From contig NC_013037.1 of assembly GCF_000023125.1 (NCBI RefSeq), positions 5,186,501 to 5,250,500 on the forward strand: a stretch of 64,000 bases of DNA, given 5' to 3'. Source of the stretch: Dyadobacter fermentans DSM 18053 (lineage in GTDB: Bacteria; Bacteroidota; Bacteroidia; Cytophagales; Spirosomataceae). Of the stretch, positions 1-8,951 are shown in pieces. The position numbers and the translations under genes were made by a program. The notes below the pieces were generated by a model. The model saw nothing but the letters and a program-made list of their open reading frames with translations. It was not told the origin of the DNA and searched no databases. Within the stretch, counting starts at the first letter, position 1; the number at the start of each line of letters is the position of its first letter.

Positions 1-3000
1 AGCCCATCCGCACCGCCTGCTAATCCATAAGGCGCATGCCGCCGATGCTGGCCGAGCAAAGTCACCTGCAACGGCGCCAGGAATTGCAGTTTCCGCACAA
101 TACCGTCGCCGCCCCGCCAGCGTCCCGCGCCGCCCGAACCGCGCCGAATGCCGAATTCCAGCAAACGCACCGGGTATTTTCGTTCCAACGGCTCGGGGTC
201 GGTAATGCGCGTGTTGGTCATGTGCTGGTGCACTGCCGCGCGACCGTGGAAGCCATTTCCCGCGCCCGCACCGCCGCCGATCGTTTCGTAGTAGCCGAAT
301 TGCTCATTGCCAAACAGGAAGTTGTTCATCGTTCCCTGGCTGCAAGCGGCTAACCCGAATGCCTTCAATAATGTATCCACCAGCCGCTGGCTCACTTCCG
401 TGTTGCCGCCTACCACGGCCGGGCATTGTGTAGGATCGTCGGAAAATTGGGGGTGGAGGAAGCTGTTTTCGGGTAGTTTGATCTCCACATCGCGCATCAG
501 GCCATCGTTCAGCGGTATTTCTTTATCTACCAAAAGCCTCAGTACATACAAAATGGCGCTGTACAGAATGGAAATGTTGGCATTCAGGTTATTCGGGTGC
601 ACGGGCGATGTGCCTGTGAAATCGAATACCTGTTTGTGATCGGTTATGGTAATTTTTACAGCAATCCGATGGTCGTCATCGAGCCGCTCCGACGCCTCGA
701 AAACCTGCCCTTGCAGCGGCTGTAATGCATTCCGAAGCTGCGACACGGCCGTTTCTTTCAGCATTCCCATGTATTTTCGCACGGTTTCCAGCCCGTGGTT
801 TTCTACCAGTTTCAGCAACTGCGCGCTGCCTTTTTTCAATGCTGACAATGCCGCGATAATGTCGGCTTCATTGGATAGGAACGACCGGGTAGGGTAGGGC
901 CCGCCCGTAAAAAGCGTACGCAATGCATCCCATTGAAATTCACCCGCTTTCACCAGATACTGCGGCACAATCACCACGCCTTCTTCGGCAAGGCAAGTGG
1001 CGTCCGGCGGCATCGAGCCGGGTGTTTTGCCGCCCACTTCCGCATGGTGCGCGCGGTTGATCACATATCCTAGGCACGTTTCGTTATCCGCGAAAACGCC
1101 CGAAATAAGCGTAATATCAGGCAAATGCGAGCCGCCGTAACGCGGATGGTTTGTGATCACGACGTCGCCGGGGCCGATGGGAATGGCCTCACGTACGAGG
1201 CGCCCGCAAATGCCCATGCTGCCCAGGTGCACGGGAATGTGCCGCGCGTTCACGAGGAGTTCGCCGTCGGCATCGAGCAGCGCGCAGGAGAAATCGAGGC
1301 GTTCTTTCACATTCACGGAAAAGGCGGTGCGCTGCAATTGTACGCCCATTTCGTCGGCAATGGCCTTGAAACGGTTGGTGAAAAGCTGCAAAGCTACTTC
1401 TTCGCTTTGCCGGGAATTGTCCTTTTCAACGACTTCGGTGCGCCAGGCAATGGCGTCCTGATCGCGCTGGATAACCAGTTTCCAGCCTTTGGGTAAATAG
1501 GTGGTGGAAGTGTTATTTAAAAGAATGGCAGGACCGTCGAGCTGATCGCCGGTTTGCAGGCTGTCCCATTCGAACACCGGCGTCACGGAATGGGTTAGAT
1601 CGGGTGAAAATGGGGTGCTATGTGCCTTCGCAGCCGATTCTGGGCCATTTTGAATAGGTGAAACCGGTTCAATGCGCAGGCTCCTTTCCTGCACTTTCAA
1701 CTTGATACTTTCGAGCTCCACCACCGCATTGGCAGGAAAATAACCAAATTGTGCCAGGTAGGTTTCTTCAAATGCACGCAGCGTCTTTTCACCCTCATAA
1801 GGTAGTTCAATCGCATTTTCCTGACCTGCGAAGCGGAGGTACACATAACAGAATGCTGTTTCGAAGGCGGTAATGCCTTGTGCTGTCAAAATCGCTGCCG
1901 CTTGTTTTTCCAAAGTGTCCCGCCACTCATTCACATCGGCCGCTGTCTCTTTCCAGGGGCGCAGGATTTGCCTGGAAACAATGGTGCTGATCAACGCTTC
2001 ACCAATGCCCGCCGCGCTGAACAGTCCGCCGTCGTACGGCAGCAGCACAGTGTCCATGTCAAGCAATTCGGCAAGCTGGCACGCGTGTAACCCGCCTGCA
2101 CCTCCGAACGTGACGAGGGCGAATGCACTGGGGTTAATGCCTTTTTCGACGGAAATTTTTCTGATCGCGTCGGCCATCTTTTCGTTCGCAATGCGTTCGA
2201 GGCCGGTGAGGATCTCATGGCGGCTAAGCAGGTTGCCGGTTTGGATTTGAATAGCGCTTTGCAGTTCATCCAGCCTATGAGTGGCGGCATCTGGGTTAAT
2301 GGGAATGCTGAATTTCGATGTTTCCAGCTTGCCCAGCAGCAAGTTTACGTCCGTGACCGTCAACGGCCCGCCTGCACCGTAGCAAGCCGGGCCGGGCGAT
2401 GCGCCCGCACTTTCCGGGCCGACCTGCAAAGAAAAGCCATCGAACCAGCACACCGAGCCGCCGCCTGCTGCCACCGTTTCGATGGCCAGCGTGGGATTAT
2501 GGAATTCAATGCCGTCGATTTCAGTAACATATTTCAGTTCCGGCTGGCCGTCAATCAGCGCGGTATCGGTGCTGGTGCCGCCCATATCGAAGGTGATTGC
2601 CTTGTGAAAACCCAGTTTCCGGGCAAAATTCGTGGCCGCCACCATTCCGCCCGCCGGACCGCTGAGTAAGCTGTCCTTGGCACGGAAGCCGCTCACTTCG
2701 GCCAGGCTGCCGGTGCTGGTCATCACTTGCAGGCTGCCGCCATGCAATGCATTCCGGATGTTGGATAGGTATTGATCCAGGATCGGATCGAGGTAGGCAT
2801 TCACAACGGCAGTTTGCGTCCTGCGCAGGTAATGCGAAAACGGGAACAGATCCGACGACGCCGAGACGTATTTTGCACCATTATTCCGGAACCATGCGGC
2901 AAGTTGAGACTCATGCTGCGAATTTTGGTAGGAATGCAAGAAAGAAAGCGCTACTGACTGGTGATCAGCAGGTTTTTGTTTTGATTGAAAATCATTCAAA

Positions 3001-3635
3001 TCCAACGCTTCAATGACATTTCCCGCGGCATCCATTCGCTCATCGACTTCCAGCACTTCGCTGTAAAGCAGTTTAGGTTCAGGAATATCCAGCTGAAAAA
3101 GCGACGGGCGTTGCTGGTTACCAATGTAAAGCAGGTCTTTGAAACCTTTGGTCACGACCAGCAACGTCTTCGCGCCTTTCCTTTCGAGCAATGCATTAGT
3201 ACCCCTGGTGGTGCCCAATCGCATGGCAATCGGCGGGAGTGGTTGATCAAGCGGCGTTTGTGTGATCAAGCGTGCTGCCAGAATGGGCGCTTCTTCGGCG
3301 GTGGTTATTTCAAAATCTACGGGCTGGGTGAATGCGAGATCGTCGGCTAGTGTAATGCTATGAGCTTCTCGGTCAACGTGTTCAATGCGGCTTTGCGCGT
3401 CGTTACCGTAGAATTTGAATATGTAGTTTTTGAAAAGTGAACCATCGAAGGGCCACCATGCCTCGAAGCGGTAAGTATGCGGAGCGACTTTCGAGGTAAT
3501 GCACCCGCGAAGGCAGCTGGAACTGAGAACTTTGATGCGGGTCTTTTCCCCGGCCGGATCAATGGCCAGGCAATCGGTAAACGTCCCGCCGGTATCGATC
3601 CAGATTTGCCAGGCGGTTGCAGGTATACTTTTCAA
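1..3635 (-). CDS. Fused HyuA-HyuB hydantoinase / 5-oxoprolinase (3' end beyond window)
   Basis: ATP-dependent hydrolase of the hydantoinase/5-oxoprolinase family, which opens 5-oxoproline or hydantoin-type rings in the cytoplasm. I translated the minus strand by hand. It is open from 3635 to position 1 (1211 codons), and start and end are in the same frame, so I see no frameshift. The N-terminal HyuA part has the sugar-kinase-like motif IDTGGTFTD (about residue 11) and [18 protein letters not shown]. The second ATPase motif, [15 protein letters not shown], is near residue 345. The HyuB part begins near residue 730, with [16 protein letters not shown] near 828 and [15 protein letters not shown] near 1165. 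About 50-80 residues are probably missing. No ATG is available: an in-frame stop lies 11 codons upstream, so TTG at 3635 (or the ATT just before it) is the likely start. The exact substrate is not determinable. Confidence 0.9.
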   Translation of the reverse strand, partial: MKSIPATAWQIWIDTGGTFTDCLAIDPAGEKTRIKVLSSSCLRGCITSKVAPHTYRFEAWWPFDGSLFKNYIFKFYGNDAQSRIEHVDREAHSITLADDLAFTQPVDFEITTAEEAPILAARLITQTPLDQPLPPIAMRLGTTRGTNALLERKGAKTLLVVTKGFKDLLYIGNQQRPSLFQLDIPEPKLLYSEVLEVDERMDAAGNVIEALDLNDFQSKQKPADHQSVALSFLHSYQNSQHESQLAAWFRNNGAKYVSASSDLFPFSHYLRRTQTAVVNAYLDPILDQYLSNIRNALHGGSLQVMTSTGSLAEVSGFRAKDSLLSGPAGGMVAATNFARKLGFHKAITFDMGGTSTDTALIDGQPELKYVTEIDGIEFHNPTLAIETVAAGGGSVCWFDGFSLQVGPESAGASPGPACYGAGGPLTVTDVNLLLGKLETSKFSIPINPDAATHRLDELQSAIQIQTGNLLSRHEILTGLERIANEKMADAIRKISVEKGINPSAFALVTFGGAGGLHACQLAELLDMDTVLLPYDGGLFSAAGIGEALISTIVSRQILRPWKETAADVNEWRDTLEKQAAAILTAQGITAFETAFCYVYLRFAGQENAIELPYEGEKTLRAFEETYLAQFGYFPANAVVELESIKLKVQERSLRIEPVSPIQNGPESAAKAHSTPFSPDLTHSVTPVFEWDSLQTGDQLDGPAILLNNTSTTYLPKGWKLVIQRDQDAIAWRTEVVEKDNSRQSEEVALQLFTNRFKAIADEMGVQLQRTAFSVNVKERLDFSCALLDADGELLVNARHIPVHLGSMGICGRLVREAIPIGPGDVVITNHPRYGGSHLPDITLISGVFADNETCLGYVINRAHHAEVGGKTPGSMPPDATCLAEEGVVIVPQYLVKAGEFQWDALRTLFTGGPYPTRSFLSNEADIIAALSALKKGSAQLLKLVENHGLETVRKYMGMLKETAVSQLRNALQPLQGQVFEASERLDDDHRIAVKITITDHKQVFDFTGTSPVHPNNLNANISILYSAILYVLRLLVDKEIPLNDGLMRDVEIKLPENSFLHPQFSDDPTQCPAVVGGNTEVSQRLVDTLLKAFGLAACSQGTMNNFLFGNEQFGYYETIGGGAGAGNGFHGRAAVHQHMTNTRITDPEPLERKYPVRLLEFGIRRGSGGAGRWRGGDGIVRKLQFLAPLQVTLLGQHRRHAPYGLAGGADG

Positions 3636-3743
3636 AATGATGTTTAAGAATAGGTAATACGTTCCAATTTAGCCAATTCAGGGAATAATGCAGGTATTTG
3701 CGGCGCATTAAGTGGCTAGTTCCCGTTCGGCCGTTCGCTAATC

Positions 3744-4103
3744 AGGAGGCTCCCCCGGAGCCGTGGCGTAGTCCTGTTGTCTGTTTGCTATAAACAGGCG
3801 GCCATTCCATGGCCTTGGCGAAACAGGGACCGCGGCGCAGGTGAAGTTATGGGAACCTTGTACTGGTAACTTGCATGGTTGTGTGTTTGGCACAATCGTG
3901 CAGGCATTGCATGGCCTTGGAGAAACAGCGACCGCGGTGCGGGTTGAAGTTATGGAAACCTTGTACTGGTACTTGCATAGTTACGTGTTTAGCATAATCG
4001 TGCAGGCATTCCATGGCCTTAGCGAACGATTGACAGCGGAGCGGTTTCCTGTTTATAGAAAAAATTGCATCAAAATGTCCCTGGCCCCGGCGGGGCCTCC
4101 TGG
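3744..4103. repeat. Non-coding repeat element with inverted terminal hairpins
   Basis: This intergenic stretch is symmetrical. The left end has hairpin GGCTCC-CCC-GGAGCC (3748-3762) preceded by CAGGA. The right end, read on the other strand, has CAGGA followed by hairpin GGCCCC-GCC-GGGGCC (4083-4097). The two stems differ by a compensating T:A to C:G change. Inside them lies an 11-bp perfect inverted repeat, CTATAAACAGG at 3788-3798 and its complement at 4048-4058. Between those are tandem copies of a 102-bp unit. It resembles a REP/BIME-like or non-autonomous mobile element, but I see no target-site duplication and no transposase. Confidence 0.65.
3804..4039. repeat. 102-bp direct tandem repeat, 2.3 copies
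   Basis: Copies start at 3804, 3906 and 4008 (the third is truncated after about 32 bases), so the period is exactly 102. Each starts with ATTSCATGGCCTT and contains the shared tract CCTTGTACTGGTA and the end ATCGTGCAGGC. Copies 1 and 2 differ by substitutions plus two single-base indels of opposite sign, which change the reading frame between them. That argues against a protein repeat even though 102 is divisible by three. Confidence 0.8.
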
Positions 4104-4119
4104 CAGCCGCTGACGTAAC

Positions 4120-4992
4120 TCAAATATCCCGAAACCCCTTCTGATACTCTCCCGGTGACATGCCGGTTGTCTTTTTGAATACCCTATTGAAATTCGTGAC
4201 GTGGTCGAAGCCGGTCTGGTAGCAGATGTCCGAAAAGCTGTCGAATTTACCGGAGAGGATGATCTTGCAGGCTTCGTTGATGCGGACTTCGTTGAGGAAA
4301 CTGACGAAGGTTTTGTCGGTGTGTTTCTTGAAATACCGGCAGAATGCCTGGGGCGTGAGGTTCGCGATTTCGGAGATTTCGGCCAGGGAAATGTGGCGTT
4401 TGTAGTTCGTGACCAGGTATTGAAAAATGCGGTCCATGCGGATTCCCTCGACTTCCGATATGACCTGCTCGCTGTTGCTCGTCGCGAGGGGTTTCAGGTC
4501 GCGGGTTGTAGAAAACTGGTAGAGTAGCTTGATGAACGAAGCAACCCGCTGGCTTTCTTTGTGTTGTATGATTTCCGAAATGATTTTTTGCACCGCCTCC
4601 CGCGCTTCTTCCGGGATTTGGAAACCATTGTGAACGCCATGGACGAACTTCCGTATGTTGGCCATCTCCGGCAGGCTCAATATATTTTGCGACAGATAGT
4701 TAGGGTCGAAAAAGATAGATACTGAATGGATTTGCCGGGGTTCGTCGGGGTTGAAATAGGACTCGTCGTTCTTGAAAATATGCGACTGGTTGGCGCCGAT
4801 GATGTAGATATCCCCCGACTCGAACCGCTGCATATAATTCCCCGCTACCAGGATTCCCGAGCCTTCCACCACCCATTCGATCTGCACCTCGCGATGGCGG
4901 TGCAGATGCGGGTAGTAATGCGGCAATGTTTCCTCCTGGACAACAATTGTACTTTCGCGGGAAACGGGAATGGTGAACTGTACGACTTTCAT
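4120..4992 (-). CDS. AraC family transcriptional regulator
   Basis: A 290-residue DNA-binding regulator. The N-terminal half is a cupin-like sensor (about residues 20-110, with HLHRHREVQIEWVVEGSG and SGDIYIIGANQSHIF). The C-terminal 100 residues hold the two AraC helix-turn-helix motifs: ISLAEISEIANLTPQAFCRY, and FSDICYQTGFDHVTNFNRVF followed by TTGMSPGEYQ. The family usually senses a small molecule, often a sugar, and activates neighbouring catabolic genes. It lies downstream of the SusC/SusD/GH43 operon in the same orientation, separated by a repeat region, so control of that operon is possible but unproven. It resembles the second AraC protein of this window (28133-28993) throughout, so they are paralogues. 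ATG start at 4992. Confidence 0.9.
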   Translation of the reverse strand: MKVVQFTIPVSRESTIVVQEETLPHYYPHLHRHREVQIEWVVEGSGILVAGNYMQRFESGDIYIIGANQSHIFKNDESYFNPDEPRQIHSVSIFFDPNYLSQNILSLPEMANIRKFVHGVHNGFQIPEEAREAVQKIISEIIQHKESQRVASFIKLLYQFSTTRDLKPLATSNSEQVISEVEGIRMDRIFQYLVTNYKRHISLAEISEIANLTPQAFCRYFKKHTDKTFVSFLNEVRINEACKIILSGKFDSFSDICYQTGFDHVTNFNRVFKKTTGMSPGEYQKGFRDI

Positions 4993-5099
4993 AACATTAA
5001 ATATACGCAGGAAGGTTGATTAATGCTTCATGCTGCGGGTATTTGTAATAGGGTTTTTGTATTTTTCAGATAGTAGCGGTATGCACGATGTATGGGTCG

Positions 5100-5380
5100 A
5101 CGTTGTGTTAGTTGTTACATGCCTAGCGGCATTTAGCATTGCGGCGGTGTACATTTGCTACCAGTGTTACATGCCTAGCGGCATTTATGCATTCTACCCA
5201 TGTACCATTGCTACCAATGTGCCATACCTAACGGTATTTATACATCGCGGCGGCGTACATTTGCTACCAATGTGCTATCCCTAACGGCATTTAAACCTTG
5301 CGCCTTAATCGCGTAGCGATGTAATATTGGTAGCAAAGTAATAGCCTCTCCGTTACCTGAATCCCGTCAGGGATGTAACA
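5100..5380. repeat. 52-53 bp tandem repeats with short covarying hairpins
   Basis: Four imperfect copies anchored at 5121, 5173, 5226 and 5279. Each holds a five-base-pair hairpin with a four-base loop: ATGCC-TAGC-GGCAT (twice), ATACC-TAAC-GGTAT, and a weaker ATCCC-TAAC-GGCAT. The spacer between them repeats the theme GTACATTTGCTACCAATGT. The array ends with an inverted copy of the spacer core (TTGCTACCAAT at 5261-5271 against ATTGGTAGCAA at 5326-5336) and a last hairpin, ATCCC-GTCA-GGGAT (5361-5374), just past the GH43 stop codon. The third stem carries a paired G-to-A and C-to-T change, as expected if the hairpin itself is maintained. It is non-coding, and probably a REP-like element family. 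Confidence 0.7.
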
Positions 5381-6364
5381 TCAACGCGTACGCAACGCAG
5401 GCCAATCACCCTGCCAGTCCAATGGCTCCACGCGTAACTTCGAACGGCCTTTGTCCTTTGCATCGTACCCATGAAATACTAGGTAATCCGCGCCATCGAA
5501 TGTGCATACCGCATTGTGCCCCACACCGTGCCATTCTGCATTGCCTTCGAGCAGCAATGTGCCGCCGCCTTGCGTCATCGGCTGTCCGGTTTGGTCGAGG
5601 TAGGGGCCGGTGAGTGTTTTGGAGCGGCCTACCCGCATTTTGTAGGTACTTTTCTCGCCGCGGCAGCAGTAATCGTAGGAGGCAAAAAGGTAGTAATAAT
5701 CCGTTTTTTTGAAAATAAATGGTGCTTCGATGGCCCCGTTGCCGGCTGTGGAATCGCTGCCCGGCTTTGTACGCGGTACGCTGGCGAGGGTAAACCAGGT
5801 TTGCGGCTGGGCAATGCTGCGGGCGTCGGCGGTGAGTTTTACCACCTTGATCCCATTCCAGAACGAACCGAACGAGAGCCACGGATGCTGCTGGTCGTCC
5901 ACGATCAGGTTCGGGTCAATGGCGTTCCATTCGTCGCGGCCGGGCACCGATTCTATCAGCGCGCCATGGTCGGTCCAGCGGTAGTCGGGGCTCGCCGGGT
6001 CGAGGGTTTTGTTGGTGGCCAGGCCAATGCAGGAGCGGTTTTTTCCGAATGTGGAAATGGAATAATAGAGATGGTACACGCCGTTGTAAAGCGAAATGTC
6101 AGGCGCCCAGATGTGCCCTCTGAAACCCGGCACGGCTTTCATCGCCCATCCGGGCGGCGCGCTGAACACCGGCTTCTCCTTCTTCCAGTTTTGCATGTCC
6201 TTCGACGACCACATGGCTATGCCGCGACCCGTTGCGAAAAGATAGTACGTGCCGTTTTGCCGGATCATCACCGGGTCGTGAACGGGAATGTTCGTTTGCA
6301 AAGAATCCTGGGCGCGGCTCATTGGCGCGCCCAGGATGAATAGTAAGAGAATCGCCAGCCTCAT
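5381..6364 (-). CDS. GH43 family arabinan endo-1,5-alpha-L-arabinosidase-like enzyme
   Basis: Secreted five-bladed beta-propeller glycosidase of 327 residues, after a signal peptide (residues 1-18, cleavage near SRA-QD). Family 43 hallmarks are VHDPVMI near residue 28 (Asp30 as catalytic base), GHIWAPDISLYNGVYHLYYS, WNAIDPNLIVDD (pKa-modulating Asp) and NGAIEAPFIF (general acid Glu). The pattern matches arabinan endo-arabinosidases and their exo-acting relatives. It is the last gene of the SusC-SusD-DUF3823-GH43 operon, and its ATG shares one base with the upstream stop codon (TAATG). Substrate preference (arabinan side chains of pectin) is inferred from the subfamily-like motifs. Family 43 also contains xylosidases and galactosidases. 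Confidence 0.88.
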   Translation of the reverse strand: MRLAILLLFILGAPMSRAQDSLQTNIPVHDPVMIRQNGTYYLFATGRGIAMWSSKDMQNWKKEKPVFSAPPGWAMKAVPGFRGHIWAPDISLYNGVYHLYYSISTFGKNRSCIGLATNKTLDPASPDYRWTDHGALIESVPGRDEWNAIDPNLIVDDQQHPWLSFGSFWNGIKVVKLTADARSIAQPQTWFTLASVPRTKPGSDSTAGNGAIEAPFIFKKTDYYYLFASYDYCCRGEKSTYKMRVGRSKTLTGPYLDQTGQPMTQGGGTLLLEGNAEWHGVGHNAVCTFDGADYLVFHGYDAKDKGRSKLRVEPLDWQGDWPALRTR

Positions 6365-7053
6365 TATTTCAGCATAATCTTTTGAGGCATGCCGAACAGC
6401 ATTTCACCAACCCCGGAAGTTTTTACGCCCACACGCGCATAAATGTACTGGCGCGACGCGTGCGCGGCCGGGATGTTCACAGTCAGCGTCACAGGTTTGG
6501 TGAGGTCGGTCAGGTTTGCGGCTACTTCCTGCGCGTTGCCCACATTGTTGTTAGGGTCTACGATTGTGGTCGTGCCGATGTACAGGTTAACGCGTTCGAG
6601 CGTCCGGCCGGCCGCTACTTGCTGTACATTGAAAGTAGCCGAAACTTTGCCTTCGCCTTTGGAATACACATCGTTTTTAACCACAAAATAAGGGTTCACC
6701 GGCACGTCGATCTCTTTGGAGCCTTTTAGCTCCACATCGATGGAATCGGTGTTGTCCGTCCACGGACCGTTGCCACGGAGGCGCACCAATTTATAGTTCC
6801 CGTCAAACAGCGACGCGGCAAATGTGCCGTCCTGGTTCACATGGACCGGGATTTTGGTGAAAAGCTGGTAGCCACGCTGCCAGATTTCGAGCTGCACGCC
6901 GTTGGAGCGGACGCCCACAGGCTGGCCTTCAAATACGACCCGGCCTTTCAGCACCGACTTCGGCTCGGTGCGGTTATCTTTTTCACACCCCGCCAAACCG
7001 ACTATCAATGCCAGCAACAGCGCGGGAATGCACGTTATGATTCTTTTTTTCAT
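6364..7053 (-). CDS. DUF3823 lipoprotein (SusE-position glycan-binding protein)
   Basis: A 229-residue lipoprotein with signal peptide and lipobox VGLAGC (Cys22). Two beta domains follow: a carboxypeptidase-regulatory-like fold (SVLKGRVVFEGQPV, then FDGNYKLVRLRGNGPW) and a C-terminal beta-sandwich ending in IYARVGVKTSGVGE. This is the DUF3823 layout, found almost only beside SusC/SusD pairs in Bacteroidota. No enzyme motif is visible. Position after SusD suggests an outer-membrane accessory glycan-binding protein, as with SusE/SusF. It starts 5 bases after the susD-like stop and overlaps the GH43 start by one base, so it is co-translated with its neighbours. The function is inferred from context. 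Confidence 0.85.
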   Translation of the reverse strand: MKKRIITCIPALLLALIVGLAGCEKDNRTEPKSVLKGRVVFEGQPVGVRSNGVQLEIWQRGYQLFTKIPVHVNQDGTFAASLFDGNYKLVRLRGNGPWTDNTDSIDVELKGSKEIDVPVNPYFVVKNDVYSKGEGKVSATFNVQQVAAGRTLERVNLYIGTTTIVDPNNNVGNAQEVAANLTDLTKPVTLTVNIPAAHASRQYIYARVGVKTSGVGEMLFGMPQKIMLK

Positions 7054-7058
7054 TGCGA

Positions 7059-8951
7059 TTAATGGAATGGGTTGCGGATAATTTTCGGGTTATTGTCGAT
7101 CACGCTCTGCTGGATGGCCGAGTAGTAATTGCCCATCTGGAAGAACCGCGGCGTGCGGAAACGGGGCGCTACCAGCTTATCGAACACATATTTTCCGTGC
7201 GTGGCATGGCCCGGGCGCACCACGCGGTACGGATACAACGCGTACATCACCGCATCCGGATTGGACGCGTTGCCGTTCCAAACCTCGTGCGCAATGCGCC
7301 ATCTTTTGAGATCCCACACGCGGTGGTCTTCAAATGCCAGTTCCACGCGGCGCTCGTTTTGCAGTTTTTCCAGCGTAAGCGTTTTCAGGCTGTTCGCAGG
7401 GAAGCCGGCGCGTTCGCGCAGGGTGTTGGCATATTTCAATGCATTGGCATTCTGGCCCAATTCGAAAGCGGCTTCGGCGGCATTCAGGTAAATTTCACCC
7501 AGCCGGAAGCGCACCCACCACATGTCGCTGCGGATACCGCGTGTGCTCGACATGGCGGTTTGGTCCACATATTTGCGCAGGTAGAAACCGGTGTTCGAAA
7601 CCTCCGTTTGCGAGCGCTGCGGGCCCGACGAGCCGGTAAGCAGGCCCCCATCGTCATACACCGAGCCGAGCACATTGGATTCCACCGTTCTGAATGCATT
7701 GGTAGCATTATCCCACACTTTCACACCCGCCTGGATCTGCACTTCTGAGCCGCGGAAGGTGGTGCCGGGGAAGATGATCGTTCCGTAGAGGCGGGCATCC
7801 TTGTTGGCAAAAATATCCTGCAACTTGTCGTAATAAACGTAGTCCGTATTGCCGGCATTGCGGTTTTTGAGCTCGCCCGAGGTGCCGTCGAGGTATTCGT
7901 AATCCTCCACGAGGTTCAAAGTAGGCGTAATGGACGATGACGACAGATTGTCTTCCCGCACATTGCGCGCGATGTTGTCGTAGGTAAATCCGTGGCGCTT
8001 ATCCTTGCTTACGAGGAAGTCCTGTGCCCATATCACCTCGCGGTTGGCGCTTTTCTTGGTAACGGCTTCATAAAAATTCACGCCCTTGTCGGGGTTCGTC
8101 TTGTACAGCTCGTAGCTGCCGCTGCTGATGATCTCCTCCGATGCTTCCAGCGATTTGGTATAATAATCATTAGCCCTGGAAGCAGGAATGCCCACTTCGC
8201 CGCCGGGCGTGGAGATTGGCGACGCCATGCGGCCGTTGTATTTGGCAATGGAAGCGGCATACAGCATGGCGCGGCTTTTCACGGCCAATGCAGTGAACTT
8301 GTTGGCGCGCGTGTTGCTCGTTCCGTTTCCAAGCTGGTCTTTCACGGCATCGAGCTCCGAGGCGATGAAGTCGTACACTTCCTCCTCCTTGTTGCGCGGC
8401 TGCTGCAATGCGCCGGGGTTGCCGTCGAAGTTGTAGATCAATTGCTTCGTCACCAGCGGAACGCCGCCCATGCGCTTTACGTGCTCGAAATACACATAGG
8501 CACGCAGGAAGCGTAGTTCGGCAGAAAACTGGGTCTTTTGGGCTTCTGTGAGCTTCACCGCGTAGGTCTGGATGTTTTCCAGGGCCAGGTTGATGTCGCG
8601 GATGAGGCCGTAATCCCACAGCCGCCAGCGGTCGAAGGCATAGTTGATGAGGTTGTTACGCGCATCGTCGTTATTGGACCACATCGCTTCGTCGTATGCG
8701 GCAAAGTCCTGCCAGCCTTCGCGATTGATCGCGTTTATATCGCCGTTCGAGCCGTGGCTGAGGTCGGTGTGGTAGGGCAGGCGGTCGTAGTAGTTGGCGA
8801 GCAGGCCGGTGATCATCTTCGGGTCGTTCCATACCTGCTCTTCGAGGATGATATTCTGCGGCTTGCGTTCGAGCCAGTCGTTGCAGCCCGACAGGAACAG
8901 CAGCGAGGCGGAAACGAATATATTAATGGATATTTTTTTCATGATTAGCAT
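7059..8951 (-). CDS. SusD/RagB family nutrient-binding outer-membrane lipoprotein
   Basis: A 630-residue surface lipoprotein that captures oligosaccharides and caps the SusC transporter barrel. Lipobox LFLSGC (Cys22) is followed by NDWLERKPQ, typical of SusD. The N-terminal TPR-like helical region contains AELRFLRAYVYFEHVKRMGGVPLV. The C-terminal SusD domain contains WWVRFRLGEIYLNAAEAAFELG and LQNERRVELAFEDHRVWDLKRWR. The first ATG overlaps the SusC stop (TAATG). A second ATG nine bases on (8942, protein starting MKKISINIF) gives a more usual signal peptide and may be the true start. The length is in the normal 500-650 range. Confidence 0.95.
   Translation of the reverse strand: MLIMKKISINIFVSASLLFLSGCNDWLERKPQNIILEEQVWNDPKMITGLLANYYDRLPYHTDLSHGSNGDINAINREGWQDFAAYDEAMWSNNDDARNNLINYAFDRWRLWDYGLIRDINLALENIQTYAVKLTEAQKTQFSAELRFLRAYVYFEHVKRMGGVPLVTKQLIYNFDGNPGALQQPRNKEEEVYDFIASELDAVKDQLGNGTSNTRANKFTALAVKSRAMLYAASIAKYNGRMASPISTPGGEVGIPASRANDYYTKSLEASEEIISSGSYELYKTNPDKGVNFYEAVTKKSANREVIWAQDFLVSKDKRHGFTYDNIARNVREDNLSSSSITPTLNLVEDYEYLDGTSGELKNRNAGNTDYVYYDKLQDIFANKDARLYGTIIFPGTTFRGSEVQIQAGVKVWDNATNAFRTVESNVLGSVYDDGGLLTGSSGPQRSQTEVSNTGFYLRKYVDQTAMSSTRGIRSDMWWVRFRLGEIYLNAAEAAFELGQNANALKYANTLRERAGFPANSLKTLTLEKLQNERRVELAFEDHRVWDLKRWRIAHEVWNGNASNPDAVMYALYPYRVVRPGHATHGKYVFDKLVAPRFRTPRFFQMGNYYSAIQQSVIDNNPKIIRNPFH

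Noticed and set aside
3841..4113. A 90-codon frame across the 102-bp repeats, apparently a 34-residue repeat protein
   Set aside because: Opposed single-base indels between the copies shift frame, substitutions show no third-position bias, and the region has hairpin symmetry instead.
5100..5300. CRISPR array
   Set aside because: Period 52-53 bases without unique spacers; both hairpin and spacer parts are repeated, and no cas gene is near.
5516..6343. A 275-codon plus-strand frame
   Set aside because: Antisense to the GH43 gene, whose three catalytic motifs are present.
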